From Tetrahymena elliotti 4EA (Eukaryota; Ciliophora; Oligohymenophorea; Hymenostomatida; Tetrahymenidae): a DNA stretch of 64,000 bases. Below are positions 25,001 through 39,500 of the stretch, in pieces. The notes below the pieces were generated by a model. The model searched no databases. It worked only from the letters and a program-made list of their open reading frames with translations, and was not told where the DNA came from. The DNA is taken from the NCBI GenBank assembly GCA_000231825.2, contig JH720330.1, forward strand, positions 142,789-206,788. The letters are read 5' to 3'. Position numbers and translations under genes: made by a program. Position 1 is the first letter of the stretch; each line of letters starts with the position of its first letter.

Positions 25001-26480
25001 TGCAAAGGGTCATATTGGGGTTGAATGCCTAGGATGTGATTTGTATAATGTTAATGGGCAAGGATATTTTAGTAATACGAACATATATTCTTGTACAGAT
25101 TGCAACACAATTTCATTCAACTTTGGAAAAATTATAATTTTACTAGTTATCCTTCTAATTTTGATATTTACTGTTTTTAAAACTAATTTTAAGCAGCAAA
25201 AAAATTACATTTACAAAAGGTATCTATCAGATATGAAAATAATTTACTTTGGTAACTCTTATTATAGATTAGGGTAAAGCGGTTCATATATCAGGATACT
25301 CTCTTTCTACTTTTAAATTATGAATATTGCTTCTTATTTCTATGGGTCAGAAACCTGGAAGTAACTTTTTAACTTTTAACAAAATCTTTACAATCCTGTG
25401 ATGGGATCTTCAATATCAATTGACTGTTTTTTCTTAGATATTTTTTTGGATGATTAGAGTTATCATATTTCTTACTTTTATAAAATCTATGTAATCACAT
25501 TATCACCTTTTGCTATAGTAATTGCATCAGTTTTACCAAGCTTATTGATGGTTTTACTTAAAAAATCTACTTGGAAGAAGTTTAGCTATGCTGCTTCTTT
25601 AATTCTCTCTTATTCGTTTACAACTCTATTTTGTGTTCCTGTAGTTGATTTGTTGGTTTCTGGAATATTTTGCAAAACATTTAGTAAGGGATAACAATTT
25701 GCTATTTTGGATTTAACTTTAGAGTGTTAAGATCCTGATAGAATTTAGTTTGTTAGCTCATTTATACTGCCTTTCTTAATACTATATTCTACTTTGATTC
25801 CTGGTTTCATCTTTATCGCTCTTATTAAAAATAGATTTAGATTAGAAAAAATTCATGTCAGATTTTTATTAGGATTCATTTATTCCGATTATAAAGCAAA
25901 GTATTTTTATTGGGAGTTTATAAGACTTTGTGTTAGATACATTTTAATTGCTGTTTTATATTCTTTCTACTCTTCAACATCTTTAATTGGCTATTTTTCT
26001 CTGGCTATTCTAATTTTATATTCTAATTTGCTGAATAAGTTTAAACCCTATGTCAGCGAAAGGCTAAATAAAATGGAATAACTCTCAATAACAATAGGTG
26101 GATTATTTTTAATTGGATATATGATTAAATTTTCTCTAGGCTAAAATAGTAATAATGAAAATTAAGCTCTAGCATCTGTAGTTATAATTTTAGTTAATAT
26201 TTTATCTCTTTTATTTTTAGCATATATGATAAATAATATAGTAATATCAATAATACAGCCTCATTTACACAAAATAAGTCATTTTAAAATATACATCTAT
26301 ATGAGCTAATATTTTAAGTGCATTTCCTTTGTTAAATACACAGAGTAAAAAAGAAAGAATTTCTTAATTCTTAGAAAACATCTAAGGTAATATCTGATTA
26401 ACATATAAATAAATTAATAAGTCGAAATGTCTCTCATATTAACACCAATTATCCCTAAGTCTAAGGAATATTTAAACTGA
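22072..26480 (+). CDS. Giant secreted/membrane protein: beta-helix-like repeats, Cys-rich module and multi-TM C-terminus, 1369 aa
   Basis: Three exons; introns 22964-23044 (81 nt, phase 1) and 24770-24987 (218 nt, phase 1) leave exactly 1370 codons to TGA 26478-26480. The N-terminus MRFSYKIILFVYQFIAVF looks like a signal peptide. Residues about 30-800 are Asn/Ile-rich with recurring short strands and GG turns (QGGIIYSDS, NNGGVFFFDQ, LTGGAIYGG, KFGGGFYSS), typical of a right-handed parallel beta-helix. A Cys-rich stretch follows (YCEYCYDSVQ, TCQQCSKDYFEECYG, GNKLCAKGHIGVECLGCD). The C-terminus has six to eight hydrophobic helices (for example IIILLVILLILIFTVF, SPFAIVIASVLPSLLMVLL, ILPFLILYSTLIPGFIFIAL). 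This matches a large family of ciliate transmembrane proteins. Ligand and function are unknown; cell-surface location is inferred. Confidence 0.85.
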
Positions 26481-27564
26481 AATGAATGCTTGACAAGAAT
26501 TATTATTAAATCTTTTAAAAATTTTCTAAATTGAACCTTTAAAAATAAAAACTTTATCTCCATTAAAAATAAAAACTTTATCTAAATTATGTTAATGTAT
26601 ATTTTAGTTAAAAATCCAATAATTTGTAAAATATTTTTAAAAAAATTGCACAATCTTTATTTTTTTGTTTTTAGTTGTAATTTAAAAAAAAATATATAAA
26701 ATATACAGTCTAATCTCTCTATGTCGTGCATGCTTAATATGTAGGGCAAAAGTTTGGTCCTATAGTTGAGGTATATTTTTTTAATTTCATAATAAATTTT
26801 TTTTTCCTATACTAAATATTTACTTAACTATGCTAGATAATGTAGGAAATGGACTTTAATTTTTTTACCAAAATTCGAAAATGTATTTATGATTTTTTTA
26901 TTCCTTTTAAATTAAGTTTTCATTCTCTTATTTTTAATGAACATTATTATTACTAATTTATTTTTCTTCAAAATTATTTTCATTGTATTCTCTTTATGAG
27001 TAAGATCTAATTCCATCTTGTAATTCTACATAAGTAGAATGCTATCTATCATCTCTCATACTAAGTTAATCTAACATCTAATTAAATAAGTTTGAGCTTT
27101 AACATTTTTGAGGCTTAGTTATTAAATTTTGTTCTTATTGCTTAGTTTAAGAATGTTTGATTATGAATTCTGAAAAAATTTGTAGTTTTTATTTCTCTTT
27201 TAATTTTAGGTATTTATGCCAGATATCAAGGAATATTGATACATTTTGTATCTCCATTTTATTCTATGTAAAATAGTTTAAAATACAAAAAAATTAATTT
27301 TAGTATTCTATAAATATGTCTATTACAAAAAAAGTGTTATGCCTGTCACTTTATTATATTTTTGAATGGCATATTGTAAAGTTTTAATCGCAAAAATTTA
27401 TTTTGATATGTATGATTAAAAATAAAAATACATTAATGTTAATATAAAAAATTTTATTTTAGAATTAGCCTGTTAAAACACTTATTGTTTATTTAATTTT
27501 AAAGTGAAAAATTTAAGATAAAGATGACATAATTAAATATTTAAATGCTTTTATTTAAAATATC
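26481..27564. other. Convergent intergenic region with a GC-richer island
   Basis: About 1.1 kb of AT-rich DNA between two convergent 3' ends. The exception is about 26705-26775, which has visibly higher GC and a hairpin (see separate entry). No protein-coding frame recognised. Confidence 0.5.
26705..26775. other. Possible structured RNA island
   Basis: About 70 bp of mixed composition in otherwise AT-rich spacer. It holds the stem TAGGGC (26742-26747), a 9 nt loop and GTCCTA (26757-26762), extendable by two pairs including one G-T. It also contains a GCATGC palindrome at 26728-26733. T-runs follow on the + side (26774-26781) and on the - side (complement of 26686-26694), as a Pol III terminator would. 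It does not fit a tRNA: no B box. The strand and any function are undecided. Confidence 0.25.
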
Positions 27565-30500
27565 TCAATTATCTAAAAGATTTATTTTCTTTTCTTCTTC
27601 TAATAAGAATTTGAGAGTACTAATTTATTAGAAAATATATTCCTTTTGTTCTTTGTCTCTAATTGTTAAGAATGCTGAGATACTCTATTTATTGTTAATA
27701 AAAATTATTAATAGATTTAATAATCATTTAATTTTACTTTTAATTTTTGTATTTGATTTGAACAAGTCAATTGAATTCCGTTTTATTTGAGTTCAACTCT
27801 TGAAAATCCATTTGTTTCAAAATACCATTTCTTTTGCCTATTAGATTCTTCGAAGGCTAAAATAACTTCATAAGACATAACTAACACAACATTATTTTTC
27901 TCATCTTCTTCATCCCCTTTTATCAAAAATGCTTAGAGGAAATCAGCATTTGCGAATTTTCCTTTAGAAGTAGTTTGTAATTTTTCTTTCATAGCTGCAT
28001 CAATCTGAATGAATTCTTTATAAAATCCATCTCTTCCATAAAAAACTCTTGGAATTCTCATTCTAAGCTCATTAGCTTTTTCATCATTAGAAATTATTGT
28101 ATTTTTAATTCCTCCGGCAACTGAAGAAGCTGCGTCTAAAACACCAGAAACAGGTTTAGCTATTAGCCCTGCAAATCCTAATCCAACTCCTTTCAACAAA
28201 CCAAAAGCTCCACTTTTCTTAGCTCCTTCTACAGGATTTAGAAAAACTCCAGTTATACCTTTAGTGACACCAGAAAAAATAGAATTAATACCTTGCATAG
28301 TTCCATGCAAAACATTTTAAGGTTTTATCTATCTCATTCTTTCTCTTTCTTGTAAGTATTCTTCATCCTAAATTTATTAAAAAAAAATTTCAAGCATTAA
28401 CTAACTCCTTAAATAAAAAGTATACCATGCATAAAGCAGAAACTCCGCTGGATATAGATCCTGTCATTTTATTCACTGAATTAAATGCTCCTGCCATAGT
28501 ATTCCTTACTAGAGATGAGGCTCCTTCCATTATACCTAATCCACCTTCAAGAGGGCCTTTTACAAAACCTTCAGCTGGTTTATTAATTAGATCAGATACA
28601 CCAGTTGTTATATTTTAAAATAGCCCAACTGGATTACCAATAATGTTAAGTGATCCACAAGCCTTGAGAATTTCAGTGATAACTTAAGATTTATAATGAT
28701 CTGTTAATTTACTAAAAATTCCAGAAAATGTTTCAAAACAGTTAGTTAGCTTGATACCTTTGAGCTTAATCGGAGCTTCTATGTCAGCTAAAACAACACC
28801 CATAGCCGAAAATATAGGTCTAAAAATATTATAATCTTGCATGCTTGTTTTAAAGTTACCTTTAAGCACAAAATTAGCCTCTATATTAGATAAAATCAAT
28901 TAATTTATAAAAGTAGGGATACTGCTTGGAGGAATTTCGCACTCTTACCATTTGAACTTTTTATTCTATTTTTATCATAAGGAATTTTTTTATTTTATTA
29001 AAATTTGATTATTTATTTTACAGATATTTAAAATAAAATACCTACTAACTATTCTTTTTAAATTTATTTTGTTATTAATTTATATCATAAGAGTATTAAA
29101 AACCCAAAAATTGGATAGTTGCTATTATGAAATTTCAGTATTTTGTAAATTTATATGGAATCTGAAAATTTATTTTTGAATTACTTAATACAATTAAGTA
29201 AGTAGCTCGAAAAAAAAATAAATGAATAAATAACTTTAATTTCTTTCAAATTTTTTTTAATTTAACCATACATTTTCTGTTATTATAATTTTAATGCTAA
29301 AATATTTTATAACAAGCGTTGACTTTATTAATGATTAAATAAGAGATAAAAAAAAATGTTTTAATGGATGAAAAAATAAAAATTAGAAAAATCAATTTTT
29401 ACTTTATTTGAACTTTTTTTCATGCTCTCTGATTAGTCGATTTAATTTTTAATAGAATTAAGGTGAGAGTTTTCAGGAATAAATTTAACTTCTTCTATAG
29501 TATTAATAAAGTCAAGGATGACTTTAATGAATTATTCTTCTATTCTAATGGCGAAGGGATCAATTTCAAAGACTAAGTTTTTAAAGAGTGTTATATTTTT
29601 TGCTGTAAGGTTTTATTCAACCATAATATTAATGAAAAAGTTATTTGTGTTTTCTTTGTTGTACAAAGCATATTTATTTGGAGTCAATATTACAGGATTA
29701 GAAATGTTGTAGCTACTATTTTAATCTATGTTTAAGAGCTTTACTCTAAGTTGATTAACTCTGGACTCTTATTTTTCTACTGTAATAAATTCCACTCCTT
29801 TTATTGTTGCATATATTAATTCTTTAGGCTTTTCATGAATTCTATGATTTTGCACTATTGAAATACCTATCTATTTTATGAAAACATTCAACTATTATTC
29901 AATTTTATTTTTTGACTAAGAAGGTTTAGAATCTTCTTATTATTTCAACTACATTTCCTTTTAACTAAGTTTTCTATCTTGATACTAACTTTATGGAACA
30001 TGTTTTAGCTCAATTTCTTTTTCAATTTTTAGCCTTAGCTCTTCTTTTTCTTTCTCAGTAACTGGTTCATCTTTATAAGAGTCTTCAAATGTAATTATTC
30101 TTGTAAAACCATCAATATCAATCGACCACTTAATGTAAATGCTCTCAAACTAGATTATTAATAAAAATATTAAGTTAAATAATTTATTCTCTTATTTACA
30201 TTTTATTTATCCAAGCCAACAGGTGCAAGTTGAATTTTATTTTGAAGATATATTTAATCAGGAGAGAAGTTCATGTTATGAATCTAATAGTTCCTCTGAT
30301 TAGGGATTATTTAAATATAAATTCTTTTTTCTTTATCAAATGGATGATCCCAAGAAAAGTAATATTATTATTTTGTTGAAACTGAATAATCTGTTTCAGA
30401 TTGAGATCCAAGGATTACATTTAAGTCAAATACATTTATTACAACATTTGAAGAAAGATTCTAAATCAAGTAAGGTCTCTCTTTTTCAGGAACTTTCTCA

Positions 30501-33500
30501 ATAACTATGTAAATATTTGAATCATCAGAACGCACATCTGTCCTTAAGAATTATACATCATCTCTATTTAAGCCATTTCTTATCAAAAAGTTCACTGTTC
30601 CCAATTCTTGAACATTCAAATTTCCACTCCAATTCCATTCTTTCATTGAATCTAATAGTTTAATTGATAAGAATCTATTCTGATTATCATCATACCAAAA
30701 TAATGGAATTCTTGTATCTTTTTCAATAGGTGTAATTTTATCATCTTATCCTTTTTACTTGATCAAAATAGAAGAACCAGTTTTATTAACCAATATAAAT
30801 CTATTATTTAATTTATTCATTTTTTTAAATAAACAAAATTTAATCTAATAAAGTTTACCTAGGGGAAATGGTTATCACCTTAGAAAAGAGGTTTTAATCA
30901 AAATCAACACTTTTTAATGTAACATTAACTCCAACAGTCTAGTAAATAGGAATCAAAAAATCATTTTATGTTTATAAATCTATTTAAGTAGTTCCTACAC
31001 CTCCTATGTTAACAGATTTAGAGACTATATCATGATTAATATCAGAAATACTTAGTTTTTCTCCTGTCTCATTTCCAAAGAGAATAAAATTGGTATTCAA
31101 AGAATCTTCTTCATAGAGGTAATTCTAACCACCAACAAGTTTACATTCTTTTTTATTTTTGATAGATGTGTAGATATTTAGTTTTTAAGGACACTCATTG
31201 ATAAGATAACCTTTGCAGTATAAATATAAATACTTGCATCCTTCGCTAGTTTGTTATTTCATATGAACAGAAACTTCACTTTAATTTCCATTAGCATCTT
31301 TCAAGATAACTTTATCTATTTAATCATTTTTTATTTTGGCCTCATTACTAGGAAAATGGTTAGGAATTGTCAGTTTCATAAATGATTCTTTAATTTAAGA
31401 GCAATTATAAAATTCATGAACCTAACCACAAAGTATATTCTTTGAAGAATCTGTCAGTCTTTTTGATTTAGCAACTTGAGTTTCTTATGAGCTTTTTTAG
31501 TAAAAAAAAGTTTAAAATATTTATTTATAATTAAAATAAAAAAAGCATTTAAATTTAGTATGTTTTACTTGTAATTAATAAATTAGAAAACAACTGGTTT
31601 AGGAAGACAGTTCTTAATTTTGTAAGGAGGTTCTAAAGTAAATGTGATGCACTTTTTATTTTAGATATCTTAACTTACTTTCAGGATTAAGAACAAATCA
31701 TGTACTTAAATTTCTTAGGCTTTTCCATGCAAGTTATTCTTTAAATCATTAAGGTTATAAATACTTGATTTATATATGCTGTTTTCAATGTTAACACTTA
31801 TAGATCCATCAAGTAAATCTATTGGAATAGGGAATTTCTGATTCCTTCTAATATTAAAATCCTTTTTTAAAAAATAGTAATTTTTATCAGAAAAAAAATG
31901 TAAGCTGCTGATTAAAATAATAAACAAAAAAATTAAAAATTTTTAAAGCTAAAAATATTATAAAATAAACTAAAAACATGAAAAAGGGCTGATTAAACTT
32001 ACTAAATAATCTTTTCAATTTTAATTGAAGATTTTTATTCCTATTTAGAAGTTTGTGGTTAAATCTTTAAGATTTTAATTGCAAAATAATATTTCTTTTG
32101 CAATGAAAAATAAAAATATGACTTAAAGATTCTGGTTTATTTCTAAAAATAAGAATAAAATAATTAATTTAAAAATTTTAATTTTTAGTTTTTTATCTAA
32201 CTTAACTTATTATTTGTATTCAAAATGAAATAATTTCAATTTGAGGAATTAATTATCAAAATGTTTTTTTATTTAAATATTATGCTTAACTAGTAAAGCT
32301 AATTAGCTAATCGTTTTTAATGGCGAAAGAGAAGAAGATTTTAATTTATTATTAAAAATAGAAATTAAATTAAAATTTTTACCTTCATTTTGATGCGCTT
32401 TTAATCATAGATAGTTAGTTAAAGATCTCTATTACATCCATTGAAAAACTAATAAGGAGAAGAAATATTGAGAACTTTTTTGAGAGTGAAGTTATCCAGC
32501 TTGACTTCTGTAATAACATCAAAAAGTTTCTTATTATATTCATTTTTGCAAGTTCTTAAACTACTACGAACTTTATCTAAGTCAATTTATTAAATGTACC
32601 TCAATTATTAGCCTGGAACCAGAACTTTAACTTTAACTTATTCACTGGTTTTTTTGAAAACAAAAGTTTCTTTTTTATCATTTGCCTAATTTTTAAAATT
32701 GATTAATGTTTCCTCATTTTAAATTTAATAAATTACAATTTTAGATTCTATCATATCGACTTTAAAATTTTTCTATTCAAAATTGTTTAATTAGCACTTA
32801 AAAATCTTTTATTCAATTGCTTTAGGACTATTTTATGAGTACTAAATATTAGATAGGTCTGTCACAACTTCAATTGGATAGCCTGTTTCATTCCTTACTG
32901 CATATGGAGATATTTCTTGTATATTTTCTTCGTCTGATTCCTCTTTTTATTCTTCTTAATATAAAATACTCCAAAAATTAGTATTTTAAATGTATGATTC
33001 CCTAGTTTTTCTTACAGCTGGAATGATCTCCTTCTCAATTGTATAAGTTATTCTCTACAATAAGTATAAGAATTAAGTCGATACAGTTAAATTTAGTGTA
33101 TTGTAATTTGGGTTCATTTCTATAACAATAAGTTGCTTTGTATTGCTTACATCACTTTTGACAAAATCAATACTAAAACCTACTCTTTCAATGATTGGCT
33201 CCCACAAACTTGCTTTACTATTATAGTATTCTGCTCCTAATTCGAAATTAGCAGCCACCTTTTACATAATAATTTAAATATTTGGTTTACAACTTAAAAT
33301 TTATCTAAATTATTTTTTGATTGGATTTTATTTTTTTTTCCTAAGCTCATAATGTTTTTAAACATTTTAAAGAGTTTATTAAACTGGTGTAGTTAATACT
33401 TTATTAGTTAATAAATAATCATTAATTTGGTTATTTTCTGTTCAAAGAGTTTATTAGTATTAACTAAAAAATGAAATGCTATAAAAATAAACTATTTATC

Positions 33501-36500
33501 ATTTTAAAAACTATCAAATGAAAAAAATTTATCTCAAAAATTAAATACAAATGAAAAATTACTTTTGTGGAGATATTATTTTGTTTGAATTTAACATTCG
33601 TTTCATAGAGATTAAAGTCAATAACTGGCACATAGGAGGAATTTAAATCATTGATGATTATAATTTCTAAACCTTAAATATCAGCAAAGATGTCAGTTTA
33701 GTTAACTTACACTTCATTTTAAGCTATTTGAATTAGCATAGTTTCGTAATGCTCTAGCTCTCTTTATATTTTCTGCTCTTCCGTGATCTTTGATTAAAGG
33801 GTAGATTTTTTCATTAAACTTATGTCAGCATCATCAGCGCTTTCCTATTGTTTTTATATTTAAGGTACTTCTGATGTTTTTCTTTTCTTTTCAGGTTAGT
33901 TTTTAACATCTTCTAATATAATGACTATTGTCTAATTAACTAAAGTATAATCTTAGAAGGTTATTTTGAGAACAGCTTTTTAAAGCGAAGTATCTATTAT
34001 AGTTTTAGTTTAAAAGGTATTGTTCTATTAAGGTATTAAAAACTCTGTCTATTTATAATTCAAATCAAGAGGAAGTAGAATATTTCTTTTCATTACTTTT
34101 TTGAAATCTTTTTTTTTTAGTTCTTCTTCATTGCAAATAAAAATTTCTAATTTTCTCAAGAAAGCAGAAATCAAGCTGGTTTCAATCATTTTTTAAGCAT
34201 TATTTTTATTTTGTTATAATTCTTAGATTTGTTTAGTTCCAACTTCTTACAATTTTAAGTTAAAATCAAGCTCACTTCTTATAGCTATCACATTCTGTCC
34301 ATCTGGGCATGGTGTACAAACTAGGATATTTTAAACTTTAACATTTAATTTCATCTAAACTCCCTGCCTTTGTTCTTTATTGTACTCCTAAATTTTTTAT
34401 TCAGCTTTTTACTTTTCTTCGATTTACTCCTTAGTAAGCTCTACTTTATATACAGGTTCAGGAGACTCTACACTAGAGTCTAAGTCAAAAAAGTCAACTA
34501 TTGCTAAAAGATGTCCAGCTTTAGCTTACACTGTACAATTAGTAATATAGATTTGCATTAACTTGTCGTCATTAGGTAGGAGTTCCAATTCGAAAACTAT
34601 TTAAAACTTTTTATTAGTTTAGGCAGTTTATATATCATCATAATTGACAAACTCATAAATTTATTCAATTTGACTAGGTGAATCGGATACATTTTAATTG
34701 TTCATTAAAATGTTAATGTCTTGTATCTCTTCTAAGCTGTAAGTATTTTAGACAAATTCATCGCCAAGTAAACTACTTTCAATATATTTATCATATACCT
34801 AACTAAAACAAGAGGCATTTAATGTCTGAGCATAAACATTAGTTTTTAAAGTTTTGTCGCTTAAATTCTTCTCTATATTTTCATCTATAATCTGTATTAC
34901 TCTCATCTTTTCAACAGTTAATTTTACAAAAGGTAATTTATTTTCTTTATCTAGAGCAAAAACTGATAGATTTTCTAGATCAACTTATACAAATACTCCA
35001 TCTCTATCTAAAATAGAATAAGAAGAAATCAAAGATCTTTTAAGTTTATTTTCTTCTTCTTTTTTAATCATCTTTTCTAAAACTGTTTAAGGCTTTTGAT
35101 TTCTTTCCCAGTCATTAACTAAGAATCTATCACAACCATCATCGTAAGCAATATTATGCATAATGCATTTCATAATCAAATTGTAATCATCATTTGATAT
35201 TCTAAAAATGATTGGACTGATATGGTTGTAAATTTTTATTGTTGTGTCTATCTTGATATCATTTCCATATAAATACTTATAATGATAAAAATAGTTTGCC
35301 AAATTTACACTAACATTCAAGTTAAACTTTTAAGTTATTTCTGTAATTTGATTTCCTTTAATTACCCTTAGTAACATGTTTTAAGCATTGACTTAATAAA
35401 TATCACTATATGTTTCTTTGATATCATTTTTTTTGCTACAATCCATTATTCTACTGTTATCTTTTACAACTTTATTTGTTACTTTTATAACACCCAAATC
35501 AGCTTGTAAATATTCACACTAAGGATTTGGTTTCAGTGTTATCAAGGGATTATATATTATTATATCTAATTTAAATAGAATTGGCTTTTCTAAAAATTCT
35601 GCAATTTTTTTTGCTCCTATCTTATCCAAAGCAAAAATAGGATCTTTAGAATTATCTAAATCCTTAAAAAAGGAAATCTTGTGGTTTTCAACTATTTCTG
35701 ATTCATGAATAAATTAAAATGGATTTTCCAAGCAATCTAAAAACTATTCTAAGATATAATCAATAAATCTCAAAACAGGTGCTTATATATAGTTCAGATG
35801 AATTGAATTAAAAATTAAATTGACAAACATATCAACATTGTCAGACTCAATCTTACTAGAACCCTCAAATAACATTCTAAAATCAACTTCAAGCAAGTTA
35901 GATTCATTCTAAAATACAAAAAATTTTTTTGAAATTTCCATAAAATTTGTCACAAAAAATAAAAGAATTTTACATTTTTATTAGAAATACCAAGGATTTC
36001 TTGTGGTTTTATTTTTTGCCAGTCTTCTTCTAAGTAAATTGTGTTTGGATAATTTGTTAGATCTCTTGCTTATAAATTACCTAAAGAACTTTTAATGATA
36101 ATTTCATCTGATCTGAGTTAAGCTTGAAGGTTTATTTTATTTACTAGTAAATCATTAATAGGAAGTCTATTTTTATGGTTAATAAGTACTATTTTGATCT
36201 AATTTATTTGAACGTTTGCTTGCAAAAGAATAGTTTAACAATCTTATAATTCTTAAGTGCTTGATTAGATAGAATCTTATTATTTTAATTTTGGAGATTA
36301 TTAAGATTAAATAGATAACCTCTCCTTTGATACATTAGAACTCAAAGTACTTACTTTACTAGAATTCATAAAATCACTTATGTTTCCACTAATTTTTTCC
36401 TCACCTGAGAATTCTTTTTTATATTAAATTTTAATTTAGTCTTGTGGTTTAAACTTTAAATAACTATATCATTTTAATATTTTATGAAATTTACACTTAT

Positions 36501-39500
36501 TTACTTCTTCTTTAAAATTAAAATAATAAATTACATATTTCAGAATTTTTTTGGAAAAAAATCAGTATTTTAGCAAGAGTATCTGGTTTGTAATTCAGAG
36601 TTAAATTATTGAATTTTAAATCAATATCTAAGTCTACACTTTTATACTCTGGATGTCCTTTATCTAAGATAACCACTCCGACTTGAATGAGATCATTTTC
36701 GATTTTAGCCTCATCAGAGTCCAAAGAGCTTGTGATAAAATCATTTAAATTTGAATCTTTATAACTGTAAAGGTAATCTGACAAAAACAGTCCTCCTAAA
36801 ATAAGACCAACACTTGTCTTTTATTTTCTTTCAAAGTAATCCAATATTAATTTCTAAGTTCTTAGAGCTAAAAATGGTTTTTGAGAATACTTAGAATCGT
36901 CAAACAAAGAAAGTTAAATATTTCCAATCTAGAAATGAGTCTCAATCAGAATTTAGTCTAAGTTTTATTACTTTTCTAACTCAGTTGATTTAGATTATTA
37001 ACCATCACCAAATTGCTCCAAATCTGATTCAGTAATTTAATTTTTAGGAACCAAAGTTCTTAATTTTTCAATATTTTCTATCCAAGATTTCGAGGCATTT
37101 TCCTTTTCACATGCAAGATAAATATCGGTGTATTTATTTTTTACACTAAAAGCATTCTTAAAACCAACAAAATTCTCATCAACTCTTGTTAGGATAGAGT
37201 TTTTGACCCAGATTGCTTCTTTTGCCTACAGATCATTAGGATTCTAAAATAAATAAATATATCCTCCAGAAAGAACACCATTATATCTCACCCATGTTTT
37301 AATTGTTTTTCCTCTTTTATAAATTATACCTGTTTTAATAGATCTATTGAGCAAAACATTTTTCTTATTCTCTACTTATTCTAATGTTTGTTGTCTATTC
37401 AATTTTAACTCATCAAAAGGAATTTCAAAACAATCACCTATGCTCAATAATTTCTTGTAAATATTGGGATTCATTCTCAAATTAATTTTATCTATTCCTC
37501 CTTCAATTAAAATATTTGCCTAAATTTAATAAAAATATAATCAGCTTAATTTATTGAAATATTTTATTTTTACTTTTTCTATTTTGCCCTATGCAGGTTG
37601 CTTGACAAAAGTAGCACTCAAGTTAATTGAGAAGTCATCAATGGTATTGTAGAAAATTTAATTATTAAGGCTATTATCAATAATTTATTCAGATTTTCTT
37701 GATTAAATGTAATTGTTATATTCGTCCAAAGAAATAAAATAAGTTAACTTGGTTTTGGATAATTAAATGTTAAACATGTCTAATGCTTTTATCTTAAATG
37801 GTAGATTTGGTTTAAGAACATCCTCTATTGTATTTACTTTTAAATTACCTAAATTTAATACCCATGCATCCTTAGTTAAGTATCCACCCTACTTCAGAGG
37901 AATTACAATAACGGGAGAATCTAAATCTAAATTAAATTTAAGAACTGCTCCATTCTTTAATCTATCCTGAATAGACATTTATTCCTTCTAAATTTAATCA
38001 GAAATGGATTCTTAAGCTGATTATTTAAATTGTTCATCTTTAAATTAAATATCAAAAAATTAAGTAAGTCTGAGAACAAGATGAGGATCATAGTTAAATC
38101 TAACTGATCTAATTTTTATATCAATAACCTTATCTATATGAGCAGCTTCTAGAGGTTTTGATATGAAATTGACCTCAATCAAAGGTAAGCTGCTTTCCTC
38201 AATGGTAGGATTCAAAATATTTAAAGTCTTTGATGAATGTTTACTTAAAAATTCATCAATCATCTTTAATTACATGCTTTTAAGGGTTAATTTTATTTCA
38301 TTATTCTCTTCACGTAACTTGAAGTTTCCTTTTATTTAATGAAGCTAAAATAATAAGCTCTATACAGTAGAGCCAATATCATTACTAAGCTTAATACATG
38401 CTCCTTACAATGTAAAATCTACAATACAATAAACATATTCTTTAGGTCTTATTACCTTTGGTGCATCAATTGCATCTTCACTAAAATTCTCATCAATTAG
38501 TTGCTTAATTGAATTTCTTAAAAAATTAATTTATTTATATTTAAAATTAGTAAAAAGCAATTAAAATACTTTTCCTCCTCTGTTATTAAGTCTTTTGGTG
38601 CTTTGAAAATGTAACTCATAAAGCCTTGTTTCTACCCCTTCTTTTTATCCTCTAATTCTTTAATTTTTATAGCTTTTTGTATTTCAAATATGATTTTTTT
38701 AGCTCTTTCTTGTAGTATTTCAATATCTAATTTGATAACTGCATCTTCATACTCTGTTTTTTCTGCTTCATTTAAGCATGATATAGTTTAATTATCTTTA
38801 TCTTATTTCATTATTTTATTGTAATGACTAGAAAATATATTTGACAATCTTTCTATCTCCCTTTCATCAATATTTTTATTGTTCTTCTTTCTAATTGCTA
38901 TTTCATTTGCATATTCAAATGCATATTCCAGTTATTCAATAATCTATTGCAGCTACTTCTATTGCAAATGGAGATCTATACTATCTAAGTTTAAATTCAC
39001 CTAAAATACCAAATAAAATATTAATTAAACAAAACCAAAAAAATGACAAAAAATTCATTGCTAATAAAAGCTTGTTGGAAACTAAAAGTCTTGAAAAATT
39101 TAGTTAGAAATAAAAGTGATAATTTTTAAGCATTCTTTGATCTATTTATTTATTTTGATTGGAATTTTTTTATTCTTCAAAAATATTTATTTTGCTTATT
39201 TTTGTGTTACTTTTCATTATTTTTTGGAACATTTATTTATCTCTTTCATTTACTAATCTAAAATAAGCCCTTATCCTAAAACCCTAAATTCCTGTATTAT
39301 TTAGATTGTTTTATTTGATATCATCCATTATCATTATAATTTTTTCCTTTCATAGTTATTTTAATTCTTTTTCTTTTATTTTAAAATCTTTTTTGGGAAT
39401 CTTTTATTTTGTTTAAAATCCCTCAAATAAAAAAAATTATTTTATTACTTTTATCTCTGGTTCTTCAAAGTTTCCTTTATTGTTCATTATCAAACTGACT

